Source of the DNA: JBLHKW01 sp047618565
GTDB lineage: Bacteria > Planctomycetota > UBA1135 > GCA-002686595
Assembly: GCA_047618565.1 (NCBI GenBank)
Contig: JBLHKW010000038.1
Span: 1-35,915 of the forward strand
Reading direction: 5' to 3'
DNA: 35,915 bases
Numbering within the stretch: position 1 is the stretch's first letter; the number at the start of each line of letters is the position of its first letter. The notes beneath the pieces are model-generated. The model was not told the origin of the DNA, did not search any database, and was given only the letters and a program-made list of their open reading frames with translations. This document shows, piece after piece, positions 9,237-17,911 of this stretch. The translations under genes were made by a program, and so were the position numbers.

Positions 9237-10298
9237 TCAGGACTTGCGTTCGAGCTTGTCGCGTAGCGAACGAACGAAGGCCTTGTCATCCGCGCTGGAT
9301 GCGAACTCGAGCGCCTTGTCGTAGCTTTCGACCGCGGGCTCCTCGAGACCAAGGCCGGCGAAGGCCTCGCCGAGATTCGCCCATGCCCACCAGAGCGTCG
9401 GTGCTTTCTCGAGCGCGACCTCCAGGAACTGCACCGCGCGGTCGAACTCGCCGCGCTCTTTCAACTGGCTCCCGTAGGCCCCGACCTCGTTCGCGTTGCC
9501 GACGCGCAGCGCGCGGTCCAGGGTCTCCTGCGCCTCGTCGAAGCGCTCGAGCCCCTCCAGCAAGCCGGCGCGGATGGCGAGGTTGGCGAAGAGCGGCTTG
9601 CCCTCGATGGCGTGATCGATCCAGCCCAGGGCTTCTTCCGTGTAGATGCCGGCGTCGAGACAGTAGTTGGCAGCGTTGTGAAAGGTCTGCCACTTGTCGG
9701 CACGCTTGCCAGTCACCGCTTCACGCAGCTTGACGAGCGCCAGTCCGTGCGTATCGAACTCGATGTGGATCGGGACGCGCAGCTCGTCCCAGCGCAGGGC
9801 CAGGGTCAGCGCGTCATCGGAGTGCGGTGTGAACTCGTATTGCATCCACTCCTTGAAGGCGGCCTTCTCGGGCTTCACTTCAGCCCGTGCGGCGTCGAGG
9901 CCCACGTCGTAGGAAAAACTGCCCCACGCATTACTGTCCTTGCTGAGCATGACCGTCCAGGTCTGCTCGCCAGGGATCATGTGCAGGCCGTACCTGCCCG
10001 CCGCGACCAGGGTGCCCTCTACCGTCGCCGGATGGCTCAGGACCAGCACCGTGTTCTCGTTGGCGCCCGCGCGCCAGACATGCCCGTAGGGAACCAGGTC
10101 GCCCCATACCACGCGGCCCTTGACGCCTGGCCGATGGTAGATCACCTCGACTTCGGCGATGCCGACGACCTGAGTCGTCCCGGCGCGCTGGCTGAGACGC
10201 GGCAGGCCATCGATCTGTGCCAGGGCACGGGGACTGGCGAGTGTCAGCGCGCTGAGGGCGGCGGCTGAAATGACGAGGCGGCGCACGGTGAGCTGCAT
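9237..10298 (-). CDS. Secreted DUF2911 protein with C-terminal TPR-like repeats
   Basis: A 353-residue protein with a Sec signal peptide (cleavage near residues 27-28, ALA-Q). Residues about 35-170 match DUF2911: EVIYHRPGVKGRVVWG, then the conserved PYGHVWRAGANENT segment, and later WGSFSYD. The function of DUF2911 is unknown. The C-terminal half (about 205-350) is helical with TPR-like units, for example LWWAWANLGEAFAGLGLEEP followed by AVESYDKAL, suggesting a protein-interaction surface. It is the last of three minus-strand genes encoding exported proteins, 88 bases after the serine hydrolase. I would not assign a reaction. Confidence 0.85.
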   Translation of the reverse strand: MQLTVRRLVISAAALSALTLASPRALAQIDGLPRLSQRAGTTQVVGIAEVEVIYHRPGVKGRVVWGDLVPYGHVWRAGANENTVLVLSHPATVEGTLVAAGRYGLHMIPGEQTWTVMLSKDSNAWGSFSYDVGLDAARAEVKPEKAAFKEWMQYEFTPHSDDALTLALRWDELRVPIHIEFDTHGLALVKLREAVTGKRADKWQTFHNAANYCLDAGIYTEEALGWIDHAIEGKPLFANLAIRAGLLEGLERFDEAQETLDRALRVGNANEVGAYGSQLKERGEFDRAVQFLEVALEKAPTLWWAWANLGEAFAGLGLEEPAVESYDKALEFASSADDKAFVRSLRDKLERKS

Positions 10299-10386
10299 GA
10301 CGGGACGACGGGGTTGGGAGCCGGATGGACGTTGCAGGGGACGCCCATCATGACAGATTCGCCCATTCGGTGGGCGCGCCCTGCTC

Positions 10387-11490
10387 CTACTGCTCGAGCG
10401 CGGCGGTCAAAATATCGTTGGCCACACCCTGCGCGGAAAAGTCCTCACAGTTCGAGATGACCGCCACCGAGAGGCCTTCCTGCGGCAGGTGGGCGAGGAA
10501 TGAATTGAATCCGGAGATCCCGCCCCCGTGGCTGACCAGGGTACGGCCCGATCTCTCGCCAAGCTGCAGACCCATCCCGTAGTTGGTTTCGGTCATGTCC
10601 GTGAGCATGAACGGTGTCGTCATCTCGATGTAGGACTCCTCTGAAACGACCTTGCCGGACACGAGTGCGAGCTGCCATCGAACTAGATCCCCTGCGCACG
10701 CGAGCAATGCACCGGCCGCACCGGGGGGATTCATCGACAGGAGTTCGTCGTTATGGAGTTCGCCTTCGGACATGCGGTAGCCCTGGGCGCGATTCTTGAT
10801 GAGCGCGGAATTCGAACCGTAGCGCATGCTCTCAAGGCCCAGTGGCTCGAACAACTCTGCTTGCAGGTACTCCGCGTACGTCTTTCCCGAGATGGACTCG
10901 ATCACCATGCCGAGCAGGTAGTAGCCGGAGTTGTTGTAGGCCCAGCGCTGACCGGGCGGGAAGCTCAGTGGCAGATCGACGAAGGTCGCGAGTAGCTCCT
11001 CGTGGGTCATGTGGATAGCCATGTTCTCCCAGAAGACCGGCCCCAGGTCCGTGTAGCTCGGGATACCCGACGTGTGTGTGAGCAGGTTCCGGATGGTGAC
11101 GACCTCCTCTGCGGCGGGATAGTCGGGGAGGTAGACGCACATGTCCTCGTCCACGTGCAGCATCTCCTGTTCGAACAGGCGCATCACGGCAGCGGCGGTG
11201 AACTGCTTGGTGATGGAGCCGATGCGAAAGGTCGTGTCGCCATCGGCGCGCACATCGTGCTCGACTTCCGCAAGGCCGTATCCCCGGGTCAGGATGATCT
11301 CGTCGCCCAGGGCGACCGATACGGACAGGCCGACCGCCGCCGGGTCGGCCATGGCCGCGACCACGACCGCGTCGACGCGCTGTGCGAGGGCCTCGTGTTC
11401 CGGTGTCGGATCAGCAGCGTTGGAGAGCGGAGCGGCGAGGGCGAGGAGTAGGGGGGCGAGGTTCAGCATCTGCCAGTATGCGCGACCCAT
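10387..11490 (-). CDS. Serine hydrolase, class C beta-lactamase / penicillin-binding-like
   Basis: A 367-residue exported hydrolase of the beta-lactamase (serine peptidase S12-like) family. The triad is intact: Ser92-Ile-Thr-Lys95 (SxxK nucleophile and base), Tyr185-Asn-Asn187 (YxN) and His321-Gly-Gly (the KTG-equivalent HGG box usual in esterase or DD-peptidase-like members). A hydrophobic signal peptide ends near residue 26 (NAAD). Met8 (position 11469) is an equally good start and would give a tighter signal sequence. Family members hydrolyse D-amino-acid peptides, beta-lactams or ester substrates; sequence alone does not decide which. It sits between two genes for exported proteins of unknown function. 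Confidence 0.9.
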   Translation of the reverse strand: MGRAYWQMLNLAPLLLALAAPLSNAADPTPEHEALAQRVDAVVVAAMADPAAVGLSVSVALGDEIILTRGYGLAEVEHDVRADGDTTFRIGSITKQFTAAAVMRLFEQEMLHVDEDMCVYLPDYPAAEEVVTIRNLLTHTSGIPSYTDLGPVFWENMAIHMTHEELLATFVDLPLSFPPGQRWAYNNSGYYLLGMVIESISGKTYAEYLQAELFEPLGLESMRYGSNSALIKNRAQGYRMSEGELHNDELLSMNPPGAAGALLACAGDLVRWQLALVSGKVVSEESYIEMTTPFMLTDMTETNYGMGLQLGERSGRTLVSHGGGISGFNSFLAHLPQEGLSVAVISNCEDFSAQGVANDILTAALEQ

Positions 11491-11528
11491 AGGGCAGCAT
11501 TTTGGTTTTCGAGTCCTACTTCACTGCC

Positions 11529-12221
11529 TCATTCGCCGTCGCCACCGTTCTCGACGGGGTCCTCAGAGTCGTCGGGATCCTCGGGCTCGGGCTGCTCGAC
11601 GGGCTTCTCGATGGACGCAGAGGACTGGATCGGTGCGCCGAAGATGTCCGTGTCACCTCTCGCTCCCTCACCCACTCCGTAGATGTCGGTCAGGATCCCG
11701 GTGCCGCTCGTCTGTCGGCGGAAGATCAGCTGACTGCCGACGTCCCGGGTGAGCACGAGTCGGTCGCCCTTGACGTCCACCTCGAACTCGCGCCCGAAGC
11801 CCTGGACCTCCCACTCGAGGATCTCCTCATCGTCGAGGTAGGAACCGATCAACGTGGTCGTGCGGATGCGAGCGGGCCCGATGAAGTCGATCTCGTGAAT
11901 TCCCGACTGCGAGGCGTCCTCGACCACCTCGCCCGTCGTCTCCGTCCAGCGCATGTGTATCTCGATCGCCATGAAGCGACCGGAGAAGGTCATGTAGCCC
12001 TGGTGAGAACGTCCGCTAATGGGAAGGAACTCGTCCTGGATTGCCATGAGACGCCACGCGCCCTGCAGGCTTTCAAGCAGGTTGTCATTGGCGTTCTGAC
12101 CGATCGGTCGCCCGTAGATGTCGCGCTGGCCGAGGGTCGGTTCATCCTCTTGTGGGGCCTGTAGCCAGAGCGGCGAAGACAGCGCGAGGGTCAGGGTGAC
12201 AAGGGCGTTGAAACGTGCCAT
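11529..12221 (-). CDS. Exported hypothetical protein, lipocalin-like beta region with three DI(Y/F)G motifs
   Basis: A 230-residue protein I do not recognise. The start is set at ATG 12221 because GGAGGAG (reverse of 12231-12237) lies 9 bases before it and a clean signal peptide follows (residues 1-22). A longer in-frame reading from 12260 has neither. Residues about 48-172 alternate hydrophobic and polar residues as in a small beta-barrel, starting with LQGAWRLMAI and ending QLIFRR, which recalls lipocalin-like domains. DIYG (34-37), DIYG (179-182) and DIFG (192-195) flank this domain on both sides. The tail (about 205-230) is acidic and Pro-rich, probably disordered. It is the first of three minus-strand genes. 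Confidence 0.75.
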   Translation of the reverse strand: MARFNALVTLTLALSSPLWLQAPQEDEPTLGQRDIYGRPIGQNANDNLLESLQGAWRLMAIQDEFLPISGRSHQGYMTFSGRFMAIEIHMRWTETTGEVVEDASQSGIHEIDFIGPARIRTTTLIGSYLDDEEILEWEVQGFGREFEVDVKGDRLVLTRDVGSQLIFRRQTSGTGILTDIYGVGEGARGDTDIFGAPIQSSASIEKPVEQPEPEDPDDSEDPVENGGDGE

Positions 12222-12356
12222 GGATATCTTCTCCTCCACAGAAAACCGGAAGGCTCTCACGGAGGCTCAGGATACCCTGTCGGCAGCCGCGCCGATCTCC
12301 TGGATGGCCGAAGCGTTCCAGGCTCCGGGTCCGGTCTTGCGCCCCCTCCAGAGCCC

Positions 12357-13244
12357 ATGGAAGCTACTCCAGATTCCGCCCCCCAACGCCGACATGGAGA
12401 GCGTGTCCACAGGATCAACGCGGGCGTCAACCTGGCCCTGGCCCTGCTCAAGGGCGTGGGCGGCTTTCTCGCCGGTTCGCAGGCGCTGATCGCAGACGCC
12501 ACCCATTCACTGGGGGACATGGCCACGAGCGCTGTCGCCTGGTTGAGCTTCCGGGTGGCCGGTCAGCCGCCGGATGAGGACCACCACTTCGGGCACGGCA
12601 AGGCGGAGGCTGCGGCCAGTGTATTCGTCGGGGGATTCCTCGTTGCGCTGGGATTGATGGTGCTGGCCGGGGCGCTCGATGGCGAAGGCGTCGCCTACGG
12701 CGCGGGCGCGGCCTCGGTCGCACTCGGCTTCGCAGTCCTCTCGATGGCGGGCAACCTTTGGCTCGCACGGCTCACCAGCGTTGCGGCGGACGAGGTCGGG
12801 AGCGCGGGCCTGCGCGCGCTCGCACGCGACAACCAGGCCGACGTACTCTCCAGCGCGCTCGTCATCATCGGCGTGCTGGGCGGAGCGGTCGGCTGGCTGT
12901 GGTGGGAGCCCATCGCGACCGCAGTGATCGGCCTGTTCATCGCCTGGATGGGTGCGCAGAGCCTGGGCGAGGGAATGAACACGCTCATGGATCGCGTCAC
13001 GGATCCGGAGATACGCGGACGTATCGAGGCAGTGGCCGGCGCGGTCGAAGGAGTACACGGAGTTCAGACCGTGCGCGTACACCCGCTCGGAACCGCCCAG
13101 CGGGCCGACGTAGAGGTCAGCGTCGATGGCAACCTGTCCGTGAGCGTCGGGCACTCGATTGCGCACGCGGTCGAAGCCGCGATCGTCGCGCACGAACCCG
13201 GGATGGTCCAGATTTCTGTTCACATCAATCCCGTGGAGGATTGA
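12357..13244 (+). CDS. Cation diffusion facilitator (CDF) family metal transporter
   Basis: A 295-residue metal/proton antiporter that exports divalent cations. Six hydrophobic segments precede a cytosolic domain (about 215-295) of the usual ferredoxin-like CDF type ending HEPGMVQISVHINP. The TM1-TM2 region holds ADATHSLGD and the first cytosolic loop holds HHFGHGKAE, both standard. The transport site is HxxxD in TM2 (His50, Asp54) and DxxxD in TM5 (Asp158, Asp162), where Zn transporters usually have a His in TM5, so the metal (Zn, Mn, Fe or Co) is open. It is transcribed away from the lipocalin-like gene. The ribosome site before the ATG is weak. Confidence 0.92.
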   Translation: MEATPDSAPQRRHGERVHRINAGVNLALALLKGVGGFLAGSQALIADATHSLGDMATSAVAWLSFRVAGQPPDEDHHFGHGKAEAAASVFVGGFLVALGLMVLAGALDGEGVAYGAGAASVALGFAVLSMAGNLWLARLTSVAADEVGSAGLRALARDNQADVLSSALVIIGVLGGAVGWLWWEPIATAVIGLFIAWMGAQSLGEGMNTLMDRVTDPEIRGRIEAVAGAVEGVHGVQTVRVHPLGTAQRADVEVSVDGNLSVSVGHSIAHAVEAAIVAHEPGMVQISVHINPVED

Positions 13245-13309
13245 GGCGCGTAGGTCGATGGAGTGAGTCCGGATGGAGAGCCGGAACGAGGCAAGCTCGA
13301 GGAGTGAAC

Positions 13310-14800
13310 ATGTCGCATGCTGAACATCCGTTAGTCGTCATCGGAGACAGCCTCTCGCAGGGCTTCATGCACGGGGCCGTGACCCACACCGGGCATTCGT
13401 TCGGTGCCATGATCGCCACAGCGCTCGGCGTCGAAGCCCGCTTCCAGGCGCCGTCCTTCGAGGGCGCCGGCGGTCTTCCGGTCAACATCGAGGCCCTGCT
13501 GCGCGAGATGAGCCGGCACTTCGGCGAGAGTGTGTCGTGGTACGAGTTCGTGCCCATGTTGACGGCCACGCGCGGGTTGATGGCCCACACGGAGGACTAC
13601 TGGGAGCGCGGACCCGGCTCAAGGCCCGGCGTGGCCGAACAGTTCCACAACCTGTCTGTCTGGGGCTTCGGCGTACGCGACACCTATAGCCTGAACGGGC
13701 GCGTCTGTCGCAACGTCATCGGTGAGCCGAAAGATAACTTCACGGCACAGGTCCCCGAGCACGCCATGTACCGCACGGCGGCGCGGGTTCTGAATCCGTC
13801 CGCCGACCCGAAATACGATGGGCTGACGGTGCTGGACACCGCGCAGCAGATGGGAAACGCGGGCGGCATCGAGCGCCTGGTCGTGGCCCTGGGAGCGAAC
13901 AATGCGCTGGGGACCGTGCTCTCCCTGAAGGTGAAATGGTCGGAAGACGCCGACCTGCACCGATTGCCTTTCGAGCGCGACGCGAACCTGTTCCGGGCCG
14001 AACATTTCGAGATCCTGTACGGGCAGCTGGAGGAACGCATCGAGCGCATCGGTGCCGAGAACGTCTTCGTTGCGACGGTTCCGCACGTCACGGTCCCGCC
14101 GGTCACGCGCGGCGTGTCACCCGGGGGAACCGAATGGAACCCGGACCACGAAGTGCTGAGCCAGGGCGGCTCGACAGCGCGCCGCTATTACGAGTACTAC
14201 ACGCGGCCCTGGATCTGGGATGACCTTTTCAACCCCAAGAAGCACGACTTCCTTACACGGGCCGAGGCCATCGAGATAGACACCACCATCGACGCGTACA
14301 ATGAGGTCGTGCGCGAAGCAGCCGCACGCCGTGGCTGGCACGTGGTCGACATGTGCGGCATGCTCGATGATCTGGCCTACCGCAGCTCCGGCGGCCATCC
14401 CGCCTGTGGCTGCCCGGCCGGTCTCGTGAACGCTGTCGCGGCCAATCCGTACACGCGTTACCTGGTCGAAGACGGACGCCTGATGCTCGACACGCGCTTC
14501 ATCAAGGCGAGCCGCTACGGTGGGAGCCGATCCGGCATCCAGCGCATCGAGCGCGGCGGCATCTTCGGCCTCGACGGAATCCACCCCGGCGTCATCGGCA
14601 CTTCGCTGGTGGCGGACCTGTTCCTCGAGTCCATGAAGGGCGCCGGCGCCGCTCCCGCGGACGTGGAGCTCGAATGGGATGATATCGTCGACGCGGACCG
14701 GCTGGTCGTGGACCCGCCGGCGTTGCTCGTGGATTTGCAGAAGTGCCTGGCAGGCCTGGAGCGGCACTGGGGACTGTCTGACATTCTGAAGCTCTTCTGA
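13310..14800 (+). CDS. SGNH/GDSL-type hydrolase
   Basis: A 496-residue esterase or lipase-like protein. Block I is VIGDSLSQGF with nucleophile Ser14, an oxyanion Asn lies in ALGANNALG (195-198), and the C-terminal LDGIHPGVIG carries the Asp422/His425 pair. This is the full SGNH set in the right order. It is much longer than typical GDSL enzymes (about 200-350 residues), with insertions between blocks and a Cys-containing loop at 363-368. No signal peptide is visible, so it is probably cytoplasmic. GAGGAG at 13299-13304 fixes the start, although the frame is open far upstream inside the CDF gene. It precedes the acyltransferase pair on the same strand. Substrate unknown. Confidence 0.85.
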   Translation: MSHAEHPLVVIGDSLSQGFMHGAVTHTGHSFGAMIATALGVEARFQAPSFEGAGGLPVNIEALLREMSRHFGESVSWYEFVPMLTATRGLMAHTEDYWERGPGSRPGVAEQFHNLSVWGFGVRDTYSLNGRVCRNVIGEPKDNFTAQVPEHAMYRTAARVLNPSADPKYDGLTVLDTAQQMGNAGGIERLVVALGANNALGTVLSLKVKWSEDADLHRLPFERDANLFRAEHFEILYGQLEERIERIGAENVFVATVPHVTVPPVTRGVSPGGTEWNPDHEVLSQGGSTARRYYEYYTRPWIWDDLFNPKKHDFLTRAEAIEIDTTIDAYNEVVREAAARRGWHVVDMCGMLDDLAYRSSGGHPACGCPAGLVNAVAANPYTRYLVEDGRLMLDTRFIKASRYGGSRSGIQRIERGGIFGLDGIHPGVIGTSLVADLFLESMKGAGAAPADVELEWDDIVDADRLVVDPPALLVDLQKCLAGLERHWGLSDILKLF

Positions 14801-14905
14801 GCGACAGCAGCCCGCTGGACGTACTGGCGGGGCCCAGTTACGGTGAAATGCTCGCCCGGGATGTCCGGGGTCCGAATGGCTCGCGGAGTCGCTCGTGTCT
14901 GACGA

Positions 14906-16348
14906 ATGATCTTCAGCTCCCCGGTCTTCATCCTGCTCTTCCTGCCGCTGGTGCTGGTGGTGACCCTCGTGTCGCCCCGCAGCTGGCGCAACGTCGAGCT
15001 ACTGGCTGCGAGCCTGCTGTTCTACGCCTGGGGCGAGGGCCTGTTCCTCGTGGTCATGCTGGCGAGCATCAGCGCGAACTACGGTTTTGGCCTGTGGGCC
15101 GAGAGGGCTCGCGCCCGCGGTGCGGGGCGGCTGTCGCTGGTGCCCGCGGTGAGCTTCAACCTGGGCCTGCTGTTCGTGTTCAAGTACGCGAACTGGATCT
15201 GGCGCGAGCTGTCCGCGCTCGTGGGGTTCTGGAGCGGCGAGCAGCCGGGCCTGCCCGAACTGGATCCGATGCACCTGCCAATCGGCATCAGCTTCTTCAC
15301 GTTCCAGGCCCTGTCCTACGTGATCGACGTCCAGCGCGGAGCGGTGCCGGCGCAACGCAGCTGGATCCGCTTCGGCGTATACGTCTCGCTCTTCCCGCAG
15401 CTGGTGGCGGGACCCATCGTGCGCTACCGGGATGTGGCGGCGCAGATCGTATCGCGCACGATCCGTGCGCCCGAGTTCGCAGAGGGCGTGCGCCGCTTCG
15501 TGATCGGCCTGGCCAAAAAGATGCTCATCGCCAACACCCTGGCGTACCCCGTCGATGAGATATTCGCTCTGCCGACTGAACAGATCGCACCGAGCGTCGC
15601 CTGGCTGGCCATGGTCGGCTACGCGCTGCAGATCTACTTCGACTTCTCGGGCTACTCCGACATGGCCATCGGACTCGGACGCATGCTCGGGTTCCGCTTC
15701 CTCGAGAACTTCGAATACCCGTACGTCGCGCGCTCGATCACGGAGTTCTGGCGCCGCTGGCACATCTCCCTCTCGAGCTGGTTCCGCGACTACCTGTACA
15801 TTCCCCTGGGCGGCAACCGAGGCGCGCCCGGGCGCACCTACCTGAACCTGCTGATCGTCTTCGTGCTCTGCGGCCTGTGGCACGGTGCGAGCTGGAGCTT
15901 CCTGGTCTGGGGGCTCTACCACGGTTGTTTCCTGGTGATCGAGCGCGCAGGGTTGGGTCGCTTGCTCGAACGCTTGCCGAATCCCCTGCGGCTCGCGTAC
16001 AGCCTGCTGGTGGTCCTGGTCGGGTGGGTTTTCTTCCGCTCGGAGACCCTCGGTCAGGCGCTCGATGTGCTCACCTGCGCCTTCGGTGCGGCCGGCGAGC
16101 AGCAGCACTTCACCAACGTCTGGGTCTTTGCAACGCCCGTCGTATGGCTCGCGCTGGGCGTCGGCATCGTCGCATCGGTGCCCTGGCTTCCGGCCTTCGG
16201 CACCTGGAGAGTACGCCATTCGACGACGTTCGTGCGTGCGCTGGCCTTCGAGGTCATCGCCCTCGGATCCATCGCGGTCCTCTTCTACCTCTCGATGCTC
16301 GAGCTGGCCGCGGGCAGCTACAACCCGTTCATCTACTTCCGCTTCTGA
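14906..16348 (+). CDS. MBOAT-family O-acyltransferase (AlgI-like)
   Basis: A 480-residue polytopic membrane protein of the AlgI branch of MBOATs, which pass acyl (usually acetyl) groups across the membrane to a periplasmic transferase that modifies a polysaccharide. Family blocks are clear: PIGISFFTFQALSYVID (125-141), LFPQLVAGPIVRY (162-174), FDFSGYSDMAIGLG (245-258), FWRRWHISLSSWFRDYLYIP (281-300, with His286) and LCGLWHGASW (321-330, with catalytic His326). It stands 7 bases before an AlgJ/AlgX-like gene, the classical partner arrangement. A 105-base gap separates it from the SGNH gene. The polymer is unknown: no alginate or cellulose synthase genes are in the window. Confidence 0.95.
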   Translation: MIFSSPVFILLFLPLVLVVTLVSPRSWRNVELLAASLLFYAWGEGLFLVVMLASISANYGFGLWAERARARGAGRLSLVPAVSFNLGLLFVFKYANWIWRELSALVGFWSGEQPGLPELDPMHLPIGISFFTFQALSYVIDVQRGAVPAQRSWIRFGVYVSLFPQLVAGPIVRYRDVAAQIVSRTIRAPEFAEGVRRFVIGLAKKMLIANTLAYPVDEIFALPTEQIAPSVAWLAMVGYALQIYFDFSGYSDMAIGLGRMLGFRFLENFEYPYVARSITEFWRRWHISLSSWFRDYLYIPLGGNRGAPGRTYLNLLIVFVLCGLWHGASWSFLVWGLYHGCFLVIERAGLGRLLERLPNPLRLAYSLLVVLVGWVFFRSETLGQALDVLTCAFGAAGEQQHFTNVWVFATPVVWLALGVGIVASVPWLPAFGTWRVRHSTTFVRALAFEVIALGSIAVLFYLSMLELAAGSYNPFIYFRF

Positions 16349-16355
16349 TGCGCCC

Positions 16356-17909
16356 GTGAGCAATCCCTCATCACCCACCGCGTCCAGGGCCGACGAGCGA
16401 CCCCTCGCGCGCCTGTACGTGGCACTGTTCCTGGCAGTGATCGGCGTGCCCTGGTTGTATCTGGCGACCGGGCGCTTCGGCGGTGACGTGAACAACGAGA
16501 TGCGCAGGTCAGCGCCCAGGCCGGCGATCAGGGCCGAGCTCGACAACTGGCTGTCCTTCCCGCGCCGTTTCGAGCGCTGGTACTCGACCCACTTCGCGTT
16601 TCGCAGACCGCTCGTGAAGCACCACAACACCCTCAAGTGGGTTGGCCTACACACGGCGCCCACGAACAAGATCGTGCACGGGCGCGACGAGTGGATCTTC
16701 TACGCCGACAGCAAGACTCTGCGACAGGTACGCGGTGCGATGCCGCTCCAGGATGCCGAGATCGATGAGTGGGTCGCGCTGCTGGAACAGCGTCGCGCCT
16801 GGCTCGCGAAGCGCGGTTGCGAGTACCTGCTCGTCATCGCGCCAGCCAAGAGCCGCATCTATCCGGAGTACCTGCCTGAGGGTTACGATCCGATCGGGCC
16901 GAGCCGCCAGGACCAGATACTCGCCGCGCTCGAAGAGCGCACCGACGTGCGCTTCATGGACCTGGGCCCCGCGTTGATCGACGAGCGTTCGAACGATCGC
17001 GGCGGCGACCTGACCTATTACAAGTACGGGACCCACTGGACCGAACGCGGGGCGTTGCGTGGCTGGCGCGAGATCGTCGAGTCCGTACCCAGCGTGTTTC
17101 CGGAGACACCGCCGCTGCTCGAGGACCTGGACCCGACCCTGATCGACGGCAGCCAGGGTGACACCTGGAGTGCACGCCTGTACCTGGAGCAGCGTCTCGT
17201 GCAGGAGGACTGGACCCTCAATGTGCCCGGCGAACGGTCATCGCGCCCCCTGGCGACCAGCAAGTTCGGCAAGCACTACGACGCGGCCGGGGATGGATCG
17301 CCCGCAAAGCCACGCGTGATGCTGTTCCACGACTCCTTCGGGCGCGCCCTACGCCCGCTGCTCGCACGCAGCTGCAGCGCATTGACCTGTTTCTGGCGCT
17401 ACGGCTGGGAGCTGGCCCTGATCGAGCGCGACCGGCCCGACCTCGTCATCGATCTGTTCATCGAGCGCAAGTTCGTGACCTTCGCACCGACCGGCACACC
17501 GCTCGCAACCCAGGACCGCCTACACGCCGGATTCGACGCCGCGCAGTCGAGCCTGTGGTCCATCACCGGCGAGGATCTCGCCAACGCGCTCGCTGCAAGA
17601 GCGCAGGTGCACACCAAGGACACCTACCGCATCGGGCTCTTGCCAGAGCTCGAGGGCGAGGCAGGCGACGAATGCTGGATAGCCGTCGAGGTCGAAAGCG
17701 ATGCCGGCGGCCTGCTCGAACTGCTGCAACTGGAACCCGGAACGAAAGCCAGCCCCTCGAACCAACGCTTCGACGCAGCCCGCGCCTGGGCCCCCCCCGG
17801 ACGCCAGACATTGTTCTTCAGCCAGACCGTGCCCCCCACCGCCCGCGAGCTATGGCTAGCCGCCGAAGAGTTCGACTGGACCATCCACTCGGTCGAAGCA
17901 CGCCGCTAA
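16356..17909 (+). CDS. AlgJ/AlgX-like acyltransferase partner (SGNH fold), altered catalytic motif
   Basis: A 517-residue protein with an N-terminal membrane anchor (about 18-38) and a periplasmic domain of the AlgJ/AlgX type. Matching landmarks are GRDEWIFYADSKTL (109-122), the YKYGTHWTERGA block (222-233; His227, Trp228) and LFHDSFGRAL (323-332; Ser327 nucleophile). In AlgX the His block reads D-x-H-W; here the Asp position is Gly225. Residues about 400-517 form a further beta-rich region that may bind carbohydrate. The start is GTG 16356, 7 bases after the MBOAT stop; a nearer ATG runs straight into a stop. A run of eight C (17791-17798) lies near the 3' end. Probable role: transferring acyl groups from the MBOAT to an exported polysaccharide. 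Confidence 0.87.
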   Translation: MSNPSSPTASRADERPLARLYVALFLAVIGVPWLYLATGRFGGDVNNEMRRSAPRPAIRAELDNWLSFPRRFERWYSTHFAFRRPLVKHHNTLKWVGLHTAPTNKIVHGRDEWIFYADSKTLRQVRGAMPLQDAEIDEWVALLEQRRAWLAKRGCEYLLVIAPAKSRIYPEYLPEGYDPIGPSRQDQILAALEERTDVRFMDLGPALIDERSNDRGGDLTYYKYGTHWTERGALRGWREIVESVPSVFPETPPLLEDLDPTLIDGSQGDTWSARLYLEQRLVQEDWTLNVPGERSSRPLATSKFGKHYDAAGDGSPAKPRVMLFHDSFGRALRPLLARSCSALTCFWRYGWELALIERDRPDLVIDLFIERKFVTFAPTGTPLATQDRLHAGFDAAQSSLWSITGEDLANALAARAQVHTKDTYRIGLLPELEGEAGDECWIAVEVESDAGGLLELLQLEPGTKASPSNQRFDAARAWAPPGRQTLFFSQTVPPTARELWLAAEEFDWTIHSVEARR

Positions 17910-17911
17910 GG

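Noticed and set aside
12758..13309. Long open frame running from inside the CDF gene into the SGNH gene
   Set aside because: The upstream part is a frame-shifted, Arg-rich shadow of the CDF gene. The ribosome site at 13299-13304 and the GDSL motif near the N terminus show that the gene starts at 13310.
14999..16669. 556-residue open frame antisense to the MBOAT gene
   Set aside because: Composition is the polar, Asp/Glu/Arg/Gln-rich pattern of an antisense shadow in high-GC DNA, while the plus strand carries intact MBOAT motifs.
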